Below are positions 29,230 to 41,478 of a DNA stretch of 64,000 nucleotides, in pieces. The translations under genes were made by a program, and so were the position numbers. This stretch comes from Microbacterium sp. CH12i (GTDB taxonomy: Bacteria; Actinomycetota; Actinomycetes; Actinomycetales; Microbacteriaceae): assembly GCF_000685355.1 (NCBI RefSeq), contig NZ_JHET01000007.1, forward strand, positions 124,001-188,000. The letters run 5' to 3'. The notes beneath the pieces were generated by a model. That model had not been told where the DNA came from. It worked only from the letters and a program-made list of their open reading frames with translations, and did no database searches. Within the stretch, counting starts at the first letter, position 1, and each line of letters opens with the position of its first letter.

Positions 29230-29427
29230 GCGAATGCCCCTCTGATGGGTGTCCAATCATGGTGTCACGGACGTGGCCAGAGAGCCGGGAATACCCTGGG
29301 CGTGCCGTGAGTTTGATATGGCGCGCATGACGGCATTTGCTAAAAGCCGTCGCGTCGTGCAAACTATGCCCGCCGCGTACCCGACGGCGCACCGCCCACT
29401 AGCACCATGAAAGTGGAGATCTACCGC

Positions 29428-29720
29428 ATGGCAACCGACTACGACGCCCCCCGAAAGAGCGAAGACGACTCCGAGTCGATCGAAGCCTTGAAGGAGCGTG
29501 TGCCGGACAAACTCTCCGGCACGACCGGCGACGAGGACTCCGATAACCCTCCGGGTTTGAGCTTCCTGGTGCCGACCTCTCAGACCTTGACCTCGACGTC
29601 GTTGTTCTTCCTGCCCAGGAAGACGAATTCACCTGCATGAACTGTTTCCTTGTGAAGCACCGCTCGCAGTTGGACCACGACGGCGCGGATGGTCCCATCT
29701 GCAAGGAGTGCGCTGCCTGA
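29428..29720 (+). CDS. DUF4193 small protein, frameshifted
   Basis: A 97-residue actinobacterial family. MATDYDAPRKSEDDSESIEA is in the first frame. After DNP (about 29552) the family-typical remainder GFELPGADLSDLDLDVVVLP, then FTCMNCFLVKHRSQLD and ICKECAA is one frame over, so one base is missing in a CCGGG run. The two CxxC motifs suggest a zinc ribbon. It is divergent from sepH, its usual neighbour. GGAG lies about 9 nt before the ATG. Confidence 0.85.
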
Positions 29721-29740
29721 TCGCAGACGCACCGCGTTCA

Positions 29741-29770
29741 CGCGCCCCCGGCCAGTCGGCTCGGGGCGCG
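29741..29770. terminator. GC-rich hairpin after DUF4193 gene
   Basis: CGCGCCCC (29741-29748) pairs with GGGGCGCG (29763-29770), with further inner pairing, followed by TTGTCGT. It lies between the ends of convergent genes. Confidence 0.5.
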
Positions 29771-29822
29771 TTGTCGTCGACACCGGAGGTTGGTTCTTGG
29801 CCCGGCTTACGCTGAGGGCTGC

Positions 29823-30305
29823 TTACGACGACGCGGATGCTGCGAGCTGAGCATCCCGGATCGCCGCCGCAAGACGGTCGGGAGTGCGCGTCGAGATCGT
29901 CCAGCTCGGTGCCGGGTCAGCAGGGTCGATGTTCTGCACGATGACAACACCGTCGATTCCGCCGCGGATCAGATGCCAGCCGCGGGCGGGCAGTGCAGGA
30001 CCTCGTGCCTCGCGAGCCGCGTCGCCCGTCAGCACGACGATGTCACCGAGCCATTGCGCGTCGATGTGAGCGCGGCCAGCGCGCAGCACGGTTCTCTCGA
30101 CGCGGATCGCGGGCGACGCCACGATGAGCGTGGCGATCAACGCCGCTGCAGCGGCCACGCCGATGAGCAGCGCGAGCAACGAGCCCAGCGGAGTGAACGC
30201 CAAAGCAGCCATCGGAGCGACGACGGCTGCGGTGACGATGAGCCACAGGCTCGGCGACAGACGCTCGCGGTAGCGAACGCGCGTGTCTGGAACGATGTTC
30301 TGCAT
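29823..30305 (-). CDS. DUF3093 family membrane protein
   Basis: A 160-residue actinobacterial protein. RYRERLSPSLWLIVTAAVVA begins a pair of adjacent membrane helices (about residues 16-34 and 40-62). A soluble beta-rich domain follows, with GRAHIDAQWLGD, ALPARGWHLIRGGIDG and WTISTRTPDRLAAAI. No function is known. The ATG at 30305 has AAGAGG 4 nt upstream. It is divergent from dut with only 12 nt between starts. Confidence 0.82.
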   Translation of the reverse strand: MQNIVPDTRVRYRERLSPSLWLIVTAAVVAPMAALAFTPLGSLLALLIGVAAAAALIATLIVASPAIRVERTVLRAGRAHIDAQWLGDIVVLTGDAAREARGPALPARGWHLIRGGIDGVVIVQNIDPADPAPSWTISTRTPDRLAAAIRDAQLAASASS

Positions 30306-30311
30306 TAGCCT
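30306..30311 (+). promoter_or_regulatory. -10 (TAGCCT) of a leaderless dut transcript
   Basis: TAGCCT is followed by 6 nt and then the GTG at 30318. The preceding divergent gene starts at 30305, so the core promoter lies inside that gene's coding region. Confidence 0.45.
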
Positions 30312-30317
30312 CTTGGG

Positions 30318-30791
30318 GTGAGTGAATCTGTCGATCTCCCCATTATCGCGTCTGTGCTGCCCCACTACGCGCACCCCGGGGATGCCGGTGCCGACCTGGT
30401 GTCAGCGCAAGCTGTGCGCCTGGAGCCGGGGCAGCGTACCTTAGTGCCCACCGGCGTGAGTATCGCGCTGCCGGATGGTTACGCGGCATTCGTTGTTCCG
30501 CGCAGTGGCTTAGCGGCCAAGCATGGCATCACGATCGTGAACTCTCCTGGCACGGTGGATGCGGGATACCGAGGCGAGATCAAGGTGAGTCTGCTCAACA
30601 CCGACAGATCAAGCGCGTACGATGTGGCGGTCGGCGACAGAATCGCGCAGCTGATCATCATGCCGGTGACCCGGGCGAACTTCATCCCCGTCGACGAGCT
30701 TCCGGATAGCATCCGCGGCGCGGATGGATTCGGATCCACCGGGTATCAGGCGCCAACGCAAGGCTCCGAGCACGTAGGAGACACGAAATGA
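30318..30791 (+). CDS. dut: Deoxyuridine 5'-triphosphate nucleotidohydrolase
   Basis: A 157-residue trimeric dUTPase that hydrolyses dUTP to dUMP and pyrophosphate, limiting uracil in DNA and supplying dUMP for thymidylate. All motifs are present: AGADLVSA, PRSGLAAKHGI, NSPGTVDAGYRGEIK, RIAQLIIMPV and the C-terminal GFGSTG lid. The next gene starts inside its stop (ATGA), so dut, DUF3710 and DUF3159 genes form one operon. Confidence 0.95.
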   Translation: MSESVDLPIIASVLPHYAHPGDAGADLVSAQAVRLEPGQRTLVPTGVSIALPDGYAAFVVPRSGLAAKHGITIVNSPGTVDAGYRGEIKVSLLNTDRSSAYDVAVGDRIAQLIIMPVTRANFIPVDELPDSIRGADGFGSTGYQAPTQGSEHVGDTK

Positions 30792-31377
30792 CTGAAGAGA
30801 TCACCCAGCCCACGTCCAAGTCGCGCCGGTAGACCGCGCCACTGAAGGCCCCTTCGACGAGACCGAGGCGAATCCTGTTCGCCCGTACATCGATCTCGGC
30901 GGCATCAAGATCCTCCCGCGTGAAGGGCTGAACCTGCGCCTCGAGGTCGAGGAGCAGACCAAGCGGATCGTCGCCGTCGGCCTCGACTACGCCGATTCGT
31001 CGCTCCAGGTACAGCCGTTCGCGGCCCCCCGCACGCTGGGGCTGTGGCACGAGACTCGCATGCAGCTTGTCGATCAGGTCCGCCAGCAGGGCGGACGCGT
31101 CGAAGAGCGTGAGGGACCGCTGGGCAAAGAGCTGTTGGCCGAGGTGCCAGCGCCCGCATCCGAAGGCTCTGAACTCAAGCTCGCGCGCTTCATCGGCGTC
31201 GACGGCCCCCGCTGGTTCCTGCGTGGCGTGATCGGCGGAGCCGCGGCATCCGACCCGGAAGCCGCCGCCCAGGTCGAAGACTTGTTCCGCTCAATCGTCG
31301 TGGTCCGTGGTGGCACACCGATGCCTCCGCGCGACCTCATCCCGCTGAAGATGCCGGCCACGCCGGGTTCGGCGTGA
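30788..31377 (+). CDS. DUF3710 family protein, frameshifted near its start
   Basis: The ATG at 30788 overlaps the dut stop and reads MTEEITQPTSKSRR before hitting TAG at 30830. One frame over, the family sequence begins at once: VDRATEGPFDETEANPVRPY, then IDLGGIKILPREGLNLRLEV and so on to PLKMPATPGSA. One base is missing near 30828 (CGG before GTA). The joined product is 196 residues, normal for DUF3710. No function is established. The dut-DUF3710-DUF3159 order is common in actinobacteria. Confidence 0.87.
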
Positions 31378-32114
31378 GCGAAGAGGCGCAGGGCGTCGAG
31401 CAGACGCCGGAGCCGAGTGCATCTGAACTCCTCGGCGCGGCGCTCGGCGGCGCGGCGCGCCGCGCTGGCATCGACCCGGCAGATGGTGCCAGCACGCAGA
31501 CGGTCGTTTGGTCAGCGATGGGTGGTTGGCGCGGAATCCTCGAGTCGGTGCTGCCCAGCCTGGCCTTCGTCGTGTTGTTCACCTTCGCGCCGGAACCGCT
31601 GATCCTGCCGCTGGGCGTGTCGGTCGGCCTTGCCGCTGTTTTCACCATTGTTCGACTGGTGCAGAAGTCTCCACCGGCTGCTGCTCTCGGAGGGCTCATC
31701 GCTGCGTGCGCGGCAGCTGCGCTCGCGCTATTCACTGGGCGTGGCCAGGACAACTTCGTCCTGGGATTTTTTACGAACGCTGCTTACGGTTCTGCACTGC
31801 TGATCTCCGCGCTCGTTGGCTGGTCATTGATCGGTCTCGCTGCCGGATTTCTGATGGGTGAGGGAACTTCTTGGCGGCAGGATCGACGCAAGCGTCGGAC
31901 ATACTTTTGGCTCGCCATTGCCTGGGCCGCGCTGTTCGCGGCACGACTTGCCGTCCAGCTGCCGTTGTATTTTTCCGGAGACGTCACAGCACTCGGCATG
32001 TTGAAACTCGTGATGGGCCTGCCCCTTTTCGCGCCGATGATCGCTGTCACATGGTTGGTCGTTCGGGCACTGCATCCGCGCGAGTCGCAGGCGGACATAA
32101 ATTCGCCAGCGTGA
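31374..32114 (+). CDS. DUF3159 family membrane protein
   Basis: A 246-residue protein with a cytoplasmic N-terminus and about six membrane helices (for example SVLPSLAFVVLFTFAP, LGGLIAACAAAALALF and LAIAWAALFAARLAVQLPLY). WSAMGGWRGILESVLPS and AGFLMGEGTSWRQDRRKRR are characteristic of the family. No function is established. The GTG start overlaps the preceding stop by 4 nt (GTGA), so it is cotranslated with the DUF3710 gene. Confidence 0.85.
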   Translation: MSEEAQGVEQTPEPSASELLGAALGGAARRAGIDPADGASTQTVVWSAMGGWRGILESVLPSLAFVVLFTFAPEPLILPLGVSVGLAAVFTIVRLVQKSPPAAALGGLIAACAAAALALFTGRGQDNFVLGFFTNAAYGSALLISALVGWSLIGLAAGFLMGEGTSWRQDRRKRRTYFWLAIAWAALFAARLAVQLPLYFSGDVTALGMLKLVMGLPLFAPMIAVTWLVVRALHPRESQADINSPA

Positions 32115-32116
32115 TA

Positions 32117-32142
32117 GATTTATCTTGACGTCAAGATAAATC
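32117..32142. promoter_or_regulatory. Perfect 26-bp palindrome upstream of acnA, probable operator
   Basis: GATTTATCTTGAC (32117-32129) is the exact reverse complement of 32130-32142. It lies just after the DUF3159 stop and 124 nt before the acnA start. The core TCTTGACGTCAAGA is the size and symmetry expected for a dimeric MarR- or TetR-type repressor. The regulator is not identified. A terminator role is unlikely given the AT-rich arms. Confidence 0.6.
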
Positions 32143-32265
32143 TCACACTTTCGCTGAGCGGCTGCACGGCGCACACTGTTAGGTGTGCCTTGCTAGCCGT
32201 CAGCGACGCAGGCGAGCAAGATGGAGTCGCCTGTCGCTCCCATCAGATTAGAAGGAGACGGATTC

Positions 32266-35097
<2,832 letters not shown>

Positions 35098-35108
35098 TCT
35101 GACCTGTG

Positions 35109-35144
35109 CGAAGGGCTCGGATGCTTCGGCATCCGAGCCCTTCG
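35109..35144 (+). terminator. Terminator hairpin after acnA
   Basis: A perfect 16-bp stem (35109-35124 with 35129-35144) closes a TTCG tetraloop. No T-tract follows, but stem length and position support a terminator. Confidence 0.75.
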
Positions 35145-35241
35145 TGGTCCGCATCCGGGGGATTCTCGGCGCGCGGCAGTAGGATCGAACGGTCGTCACC
35201 TGCTACCCGGGGCGATAGCCGAAGACATTCAGGAGGTGCAG

Positions 35242-37181
35242 ATGCCCATTCTTCCCGGCATCGCAGGCCCACGAGATCTTGACGCCTTGAGCGTGTCTCA
35301 GCTGGAAGAACTGGCAGCTGAGGTTCGATCGTTCCTCATCGAGAACGTCTCGCGCACCGGTGGCCATCTCGGCCCGAACCTGGGCGTCGTCGAGCTCACC
35401 ATCGCTCTGCACCGCGTCTTCGAGTCGCCCGATGACCCGATCATCTTCGACACCGGGCATCAGTCGTACGTGCACAAGCTGCTCACCGGTCGTCAGGACT
35501 TCTCTGCGCTTCGTGTGCGAGGCGGCCTCGCCGGTTACCCGCAGCGCAGCGAGAGCCCCCACGCGTCGTGGAGTCTTCGCACGCGTCGAGCTCGTTGAGC
35601 TGGGCGGATGGCATCTCACGCGCCTTGGCGGCGACGGGGCGTGATGACCGTCACGTCGTGGCGGTTGTTGGCGACGGCGCCCTCACAGGCGGAATGACCT
35701 GGGAGGCGCTCAACAACATCACCGATGACAATGATCGCAATCTTGTCATCGTGGTGAACGACAACGGTCGCTCATATGCACCGACCATCGGTGGCATGTC
35801 TCGCTATCTGAACCGCGTGCGCACCGCCGCTGCATACAAAGATCTGCACCACCGCTCTGACCGGTTCTTCCGTGCCTTCGGTCCGGCCGGACGCGCTCTC
35901 TTCCGCGGCGTCCGTGGTGGTGCTCACGGCTTCCTGTCGCGCTTCACGAACAACGAAGACCTATATTCCAATCTCGACATCAAGTACCTGGGGCCTGTCG
36001 ACGGCCATGACGTCGCGGCGCTTATCGAGACGCTCGAGCTTGCGAAGTCGTATGGTGCGCCGGTGCTGGTCCATGCGATCACCGAGAAGGGGCGTGGATA
36101 CCAGCCCGCTCGTGATGACGAAGCTGACCAGTTCCATGCCGTGAACCGTATTGATCCCGCCACGGGTGAGCCGCTCTCGAGCAGCGGCAAAGGCTGGACG
36201 GATGTCTTCTCCGAAGCGCTGGTCAGCGTGGGGGAGCGCGACTCGAAGATCATCGCGATGACCGCGGCGATGTTGCGACCGACGGGTCTTGCTCCGTTCG
36301 CCGAGCGGTTCCCCGACCGCGTGTACGACGTCGGTATCGCCGAACAGCACGCCGTGACGGCTGCTGCGGGGCTTGCTTATGGTGGCCTGCATCCGGTCGT
36401 CGCCCTCTACGCGACTTTCATGGGGCGCGCATTCGATCAGGTGCTGATGGACGTCGCGCTGCACAAAGCCGGCGTCACGTTCGTGCTCGACCGTGCTGGC
36501 GTGACGGGTCCCGATGGCCCGAGCCATCATGGGATGTGGGACCTGGCGATGCTGCAGATCGTTCCGCACATCCGCATTGCGGCACCGCGCGACGGTGCGC
36601 GTCTGAAAGAGGCGCTCGATGAGGCCGTGGCTGTGGATGACGCGCCGACGGTGATTCGCTATCCCAAGGGTGAAGTTGCCGTCGATCTGCCCGCCATCGA
36701 ACGGCTGGATGACGGCGTCGATGTGCTCTCGCGCGGTGAAAGCGAAGACGTGCTGATCGTCGCTATCGGACCATTCGCTGCCCTCGCAATGGACGTCGCT
36801 GAGCGCCTTCGCGCACAGGGGATTGGCGCCACAGTGATCGATCCGCGCTGGGCTATTCCCGTTCAGCCGTCGATCGTTGAACTGGCAGAGCGCCATCGAC
36901 TCGTGATCACGCTCGAAGACGGCATCCGGGTTGGAGGTATCGGCACACGCGTGCGTCAGGTTCTTCGTGAAGCTGGCGTTGATACCGCGGTGGATGAGCT
37001 GGGGCTTCCCGACGAGTTCCTCGACCACGCATCGCGTGATCAGATCCTTGCGGATGCCGGGCTCACAGCGTCAAAGATCGCTCAGGATGTCGTGGCGCAG
37101 GTCCTCGGCACCCGCATCCCGGTCGCACGCCATGCGGGCGAGACCGGCGCGATTGATTTGCCGTTGCACGAGCGCCGCTGA
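35242..37181 (+). CDS. dxs: 1-deoxy-D-xylulose-5-phosphate synthase, frameshifted
   Basis: A 646-residue thiamine-diphosphate enzyme that condenses pyruvate and glyceraldehyde 3-phosphate, the first step of the MEP isoprenoid pathway and so a supplier for the crt operon. The first frame has [20 protein letters not shown] and [16 protein letters not shown]. Near 35566 one base is missing. The second frame continues [30 protein letters not shown] (ThDP site) and [15 protein letters not shown]. The start ATG follows AGGAGGTG. Since dxs is normally essential, a sequence error is the better explanation. Confidence 0.92.
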
Positions 37182-37203
37182 GGGTCAGACGTACTCCTCC
37201 GGC

Positions 37204-37890
37204 TCAGTTCAGTGCATGAAGCGCGGCGACCGCCTGCTGCTCGCGGTCGGTCGCTCGAAGAGCCTCTGATAGGAGATAGCCGTCGGTCAGGGCATCGCCG
37301 GTGATCATGATCCGGACGATCTCGACACCGCAGTCTCTCAGGGCTGTCTCTTCACAGGCTGCGAGCACCTGAGCCCCGAGCTCAACGTTGGTGGGGAGCG
37401 CGGCGCCCGGCAGATCTCGCACCACGTCGCGCATGGCTGAGCCGACGATATTCGCCGCGCGCTCTTTGACGTTCACGACATCCAGCTCGAACACGCGCAT
37501 TGCGCGGCCAGACGGTATGGGCCGCCATTCGAACGACGCGTGCACGAGATGCTGGTGTCCGGCGGCACCAGTGAGCTGCCTGGCCGGTAGGTCTGTTGCG
37601 CGGCAGCGAACGTCGATGAGCTTGTACCAGTAGAACAGCGGAAATACGCCGTGCGTTCCCGGGGTGAGCACGACGACCTCGCCGACAGTGCCTTTTGCGG
37701 TTTTGGCGCTGCGGCTGTTCGGCTTGAGGATGATCGGCTTGCCGTTGCGGGTACGTATCGCCGCCCAGCCCTCGTCTATGGTCACGATGAACATCTTCAG
37801 AAGCATCGGAAACACCAACAGAGTGGTGAGAACTGCTGTGCCCGTCTTGACGAGGCCGTTTCCTGTAAAAGCGGCGATGATCGCGTCCAT
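37204..37890 (-). CDS. SPFH/Band 7 domain protein
   Basis: A 228-residue protein with one N-terminal membrane segment (VKTGTAVLTTLLVFPMLLKM), then an SPFH-like domain: TIDEGWAAIRTRNGKPI, GVFPLFYWYKLIDVR, VFELDVVNVKERAANIVGSA and ALRDCGVEIVRIMIT, typical of stomatin/prohibitin-like scaffolds. It is shorter than most members and lacks a long coiled-coil tail. Function is unknown. The ATG at 37890 gives MDAIIAAFTGNG. Confidence 0.75.
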   Translation of the reverse strand: MDAIIAAFTGNGLVKTGTAVLTTLLVFPMLLKMFIVTIDEGWAAIRTRNGKPIILKPNSRSAKTAKGTVGEVVVLTPGTHGVFPLFYWYKLIDVRCRATDLPARQLTGAAGHQHLVHASFEWRPIPSGRAMRVFELDVVNVKERAANIVGSAMRDVVRDLPGAALPTNVELGAQVLAACEETALRDCGVEIVRIMITGDALTDGYLLSEALRATDREQQAVAALHALN

Positions 37891-37988
37891 GACTCTCACA
37901 GTGCCCGATCGCACAGGTCGTGGACGACGAAATCACGACGACGGGGACGGTGTTCACCGTCATTTCGCCGTCCGTTATCGCAACAGAA

Positions 37989-38022
37989 AAGGGTGGGGCG
38001 ACCTCTCGATCGCCCCACCCTT
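37989..38022 (-). terminator. Rho-independent terminator of the fadA-fadB operon
   Basis: On the minus strand a 13-bp stem, AAGGGTGGGGCGA paired with its complement (arms 38010-38022 and 37989-38001), closes an 8-nt loop. It is followed by TTTTCTGTTG. It starts 13 nt after the fadB stop. Confidence 0.88.
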
Positions 38023-38034
38023 GATCTTTGCGCG

Positions 38035-40191
38035 TCAGCGGTGCGCGATGCCCCGAATCGGCGGCGTGTGGAACGTGCCGTTGAATACTCGTTCGGATGC
38101 GCCCTCACGATCGAGGTACACCGAAGCGCCACCATCGATGAACGGCCAGCCAGCGCCGAGGATCAGGCAGAGGTCGATGTCTTCGACCTCTGGCACGACA
38201 CCCTCGTCCAGCATGATCTTGATCTCCTGCGTGAGCCCATCCTGAACACGCTTGAGGATCTCGGCAGCCGAGGCCGGGTTCTTACCAACGACAGGCTTGA
38301 GCAGCTTTTCAGCAGCCTTCGTGAACCCTGTAACGCGGCCACCCTTGTCTTTCTCGACGACATGTTCAAGTTCTGCAAGCGCATGGAAGTTGTCGTTGGC
38401 GTAGAACCGGTCGGGGAAGTGGCGCACCATCGTGTCCTGCACGTGCGCTGCGACCTTCCATCCAACGAGGTCGATGAGCTGGAACGGCCCCATCGGCAAC
38501 CCCAGCGGACCGAATGCCTTCTCCACATCGGCGACGGGGGTTCCTTCGTACACTGCGCGGGCGGCCTCGCCCATGACCTTCGCGAGCAGACGGTTGACCA
38601 CGAAGCCGGGGGCGTCGGCGGTGAGAACCGCGTTCTTGCCCAGTCCCTTGGCGACGACGAATGCGGTCGAGAGCGTCTGCTCGTTGGTGCCTGGAGTCTT
38701 CACAACCTCGATGAGCGGCATGACCGCGACGGGGTTGAAGAAGTGGAACCCGACGAGACGCTCGGGGTGAGCGAGCTTCGCGCCGATCTCCTCGACCGAC
38801 AGTGATGAGGTGTTGGTGGCAAGGATGGCGTCATCGGCGATGAACTTTTCGATGTCGCCGAACACCTGCTGCTTGACGCCGACTTCCTCGAACACAGCCT
38901 CGATGACGAAGTCGCAGTCTGCGTATTCGCTCTTGTCGACCGTGCCGTGAATGAGACCGCGCAGTTTGTTCGCGTTGTCGGAGTCGAGCCGACCCTTCGC
39001 TTCGAGCTTGCCGATTTCCTCATGGATGTATGCCACACCCTTGTCAACGCGGGCTTGGTCGATGTCAGTGATGAGCACCGGCACCTGCAGCCTGCGTACG
39101 AACAGCAGCGCGAACTGGCTGGCCATTAGACCTGCACCGATGATGCCGACCTTCGTGACCTTCTTTGCCAGCGCCTTGTCCGGAGCGCCTACCGGACGCT
39201 TCGCACGCTTCTGCACAAGGTCGAACGCGTACATGGACGCCGCGAACTGGTCACCCGTGACGAGATCGGCCAGCGCCTCGTCTTCACGGGCGAACGCTTC
39301 GGCCTTGTCCTTGGTCGACGTGCCACTCTTTGCCTTGTCGAGCAGATCGAGGGCAACATAGGGCGACTTAGGAACGGTGCCGATCTTCGATTCCAGCATC
39401 CCGCGTGCCATCTTGATCGCAATGGGCCACTTCGTGAGACGCTCGATCTTGCCGGGCTCGTTCTTGCGCTCGATCTTCTTGCCGCCGAGAACAGCATCCG
39501 CCCACGCGAGTGAGTTTTCGAGGTAGTTGGCGGCGGGGAAGATCGCATCCATGATGCCGAGGTCGAATGCCTGCTGCGGCTTGAGCATGCGGTTCTGTTT
39601 CAGCGGGTTCGAGATCACGACCTCAAGGGCGTTCTCGATGCCGATGAGGTTCGGAAGCAGGTACGCGCCACCCCAGCCCGGAATGAGGCCGAGGAAGACC
39701 TCAGGGAGGGCTACAGCGGCCGCAGATGCGTCGACAGTGCGATAGTTCGAGTTCAGTGCGATCTCGAGCCCACCGCCCAGCGCCAGGCCGTTCACGAAAG
39801 CAAATGACGGCACACCGAGTTCACTGAGTGATCCGATCACCTTGTGACCCAGCTGTGCAATGAGAAGCGCGTCATCGCGAGATGTGACCTGCGAGATATC
39901 CGATAGGTCGGCGCCGGCCGCCAGGATGTACTGCTTGCCGGTGATGCCGACAGCCTGAATCTCGCCGGCCGCAGCGCGTGCGTTGAGCCGTGCGAGAGTT
40001 TCACCGAGTTCGGTGATGGTCGCAGGCCCCAGGGTGTTCGGACGCGTGTGGTCGCGGCCGTTGTCGAGGGTGATGAGTGCGAGCACCTTGCCGGAGGCGA
40101 GTCGCACGTCACGCACCACCGAGTGTGTAACGACCTCGTCTCCAGCGAGCGCCAAGATGGGCGAGAAATCAATCTTTTCGTAGTCAGTCAT
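38035..40191 (-). CDS. fadB: Fatty-acid oxidation multifunctional enzyme: enoyl-CoA hydratase / 3-hydroxyacyl-CoA dehydrogenase
   Basis: A 718-residue FadB/FadJ-type protein. The N-terminal crotonase domain (about residues 1-190) has VGITGKQYILAAGADLSD (oxyanion hole) and NGLALGGGLEIALNSNYR. A linker follows, then the NAD-binding dehydrogenase domain (KVGIIGAGLMASQFALLFVR, TNTSSLSVEEIGAKL, VGFHFFNPVAVMPLIEVV) and the C-terminal dimerisation domain. It carries out the middle two steps of beta-oxidation. The ATG at 40191 lies just after fadA, with which it forms a two-gene operon. Confidence 0.93.
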   Translation of the reverse strand: MTDYEKIDFSPILALAGDEVVTHSVVRDVRLASGKVLALITLDNGRDHTRPNTLGPATITELGETLARLNARAAAGEIQAVGITGKQYILAAGADLSDISQVTSRDDALLIAQLGHKVIGSLSELGVPSFAFVNGLALGGGLEIALNSNYRTVDASAAAVALPEVFLGLIPGWGGAYLLPNLIGIENALEVVISNPLKQNRMLKPQQAFDLGIMDAIFPAANYLENSLAWADAVLGGKKIERKNEPGKIERLTKWPIAIKMARGMLESKIGTVPKSPYVALDLLDKAKSGTSTKDKAEAFAREDEALADLVTGDQFAASMYAFDLVQKRAKRPVGAPDKALAKKVTKVGIIGAGLMASQFALLFVRRLQVPVLITDIDQARVDKGVAYIHEEIGKLEAKGRLDSDNANKLRGLIHGTVDKSEYADCDFVIEAVFEEVGVKQQVFGDIEKFIADDAILATNTSSLSVEEIGAKLAHPERLVGFHFFNPVAVMPLIEVVKTPGTNEQTLSTAFVVAKGLGKNAVLTADAPGFVVNRLLAKVMGEAARAVYEGTPVADVEKAFGPLGLPMGPFQLIDLVGWKVAAHVQDTMVRHFPDRFYANDNFHALAELEHVVEKDKGGRVTGFTKAAEKLLKPVVGKNPASAAEILKRVQDGLTQEIKIMLDEGVVPEVEDIDLCLILGAGWPFIDGGASVYLDREGASERVFNGTFHTPPIRGIAHR

Positions 40192-40199
40192 GTTCGCAG

Positions 40200-41405
40200 T
40201 CACTTCCGCTTCTTGCCGTCGTAGAAGGGGTTCTCCCAGATGACGCTGCCGCCCTGGCCCAGTCCCACGCACATGGCGGTGAGACCGTAACGCACGTCCG
40301 GACGCTCTTCGAACTGCGCCGCGAGCTGGATCATCAGACGCACACCGGATGCCGCGAGCGGATGCCCAACAGCGATCGCGCCGCCCCACTGGTTGACGCG
40401 AGGGTCATCATCGGCGATGCCGAAGTGGTCGAGAAGCGAGATCACCTGGATCGCGAATGCTTCGTTCAGCTCGAACAGTCCGATGTCATTGATCGTGAGC
40501 CCGGCCTTCTTGAGAGCCTTCTCTGTTGATGGGATCGGACCGATGCCCATGATCTCGGGCTGAACGCCGGCGAAGGCGAACGAGACGAGCTTCATCTTGG
40601 GCTTCAGAGAGAACTCTTTCACCGCACCGCCACCGGCGAGCAGCGACATTGTCGCGCCGTCTGTCAACGGGGATGAGGTTCCTGCTGTCACACGGCCATG
40701 AGGGCGGAACGGCGTCTTCAAACCAGCGAGGTCTTCCATCGTGGTCTGCGGGCGGCGGCCCTCATCCTCGGTGGCGAGACCCCAGGCGCCGTCCGCGCCC
40801 TTCACGGATACAGTCACGAGGTCGGGCTGGATCTTGCCTGCGTCGTATGCGGCTTGCACCTTCTGCTGGCTGAGCATGCCGAAACGGTCAGAGCGCTCTT
40901 TGGTGAGGTGCGGGAAGCGATCGAAGATGCGCTCCGCAGTGACGCCCATGTTCAGGGCACCGGGGTCGACCATCTTCTCCGCGACGAAGCGCGGGTTCGG
41001 GTCGGTGTTGGCGCCGATCGGGTGGTGGCCCATGTGCTCGACGCCACCGGCAAGAGCAAAGTCGTACATGCCGATCCCGATCGATGCCGCCATCGTGGTC
41101 ACACTGGTCATAGCACCAGCACACATGCGCTCTACGGCTAGGCCGGGGACAGTGTTCGGGAGGCCAGCGAGAATCGCTACGGAGCGACCGAGGGTCAGCC
41201 CCTGGTCGCCGGTCTGTGATGTCGCGGCGATTGCGACATCATCGATGCGGTCCGCCGGAACACCGGTGTTGCGTTCCATGAGACCGATCGTCGCCTTCAC
41301 AGCGAGGTCGTCTGCGCGGGTGTTCCAGTACATGCCTTTTTCGCCGGCGCGCCCAAATGGGGTGCGCATGCCATCGACGAAGAAAACGTCCGAGATCTCG
41401 GCCAC
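40200..41405 (-). CDS. fadA: Acetyl-CoA acyltransferase (3-ketoacyl-CoA thiolase)
   Basis: A 401-residue thiolase performing the final thiolytic cleavage of beta-oxidation. The nucleophilic cysteine is in VERMCAGAMTSV (about residue 93). The C-terminal GGAIAVGHPLAASGVRLM and CVGLGQGGSVIWE supply the catalytic His and second Cys. The GTG at 41405 (VAEISDVFFVDGMRTPFGR) follows TTGGAGG. It is the first gene of the fadA-fadB pair, which is closed by a strong terminator. Confidence 0.94.
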   Translation of the reverse strand: MAEISDVFFVDGMRTPFGRAGEKGMYWNTRADDLAVKATIGLMERNTGVPADRIDDVAIAATSQTGDQGLTLGRSVAILAGLPNTVPGLAVERMCAGAMTSVTTMAASIGIGMYDFALAGGVEHMGHHPIGANTDPNPRFVAEKMVDPGALNMGVTAERIFDRFPHLTKERSDRFGMLSQQKVQAAYDAGKIQPDLVTVSVKGADGAWGLATEDEGRRPQTTMEDLAGLKTPFRPHGRVTAGTSSPLTDGATMSLLAGGGAVKEFSLKPKMKLVSFAFAGVQPEIMGIGPIPSTEKALKKAGLTINDIGLFELNEAFAIQVISLLDHFGIADDDPRVNQWGGAIAVGHPLAASGVRLMIQLAAQFEERPDVRYGLTAMCVGLGQGGSVIWENPFYDGKKRK

Positions 41406-41478
41406 TTTGCCTCCAAGGTTGGGGAATGACCTCAGCCTATGAGCCCGTAGGGCACCGGGGGAATCGCTTGGTTCGAAT

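Noticed and set aside
37651..38805. A 384-codon plus-strand open frame
   Set aside because: It runs across the fadB terminator and antisense to fadB and the SPFH gene; no recognisable protein sequence.
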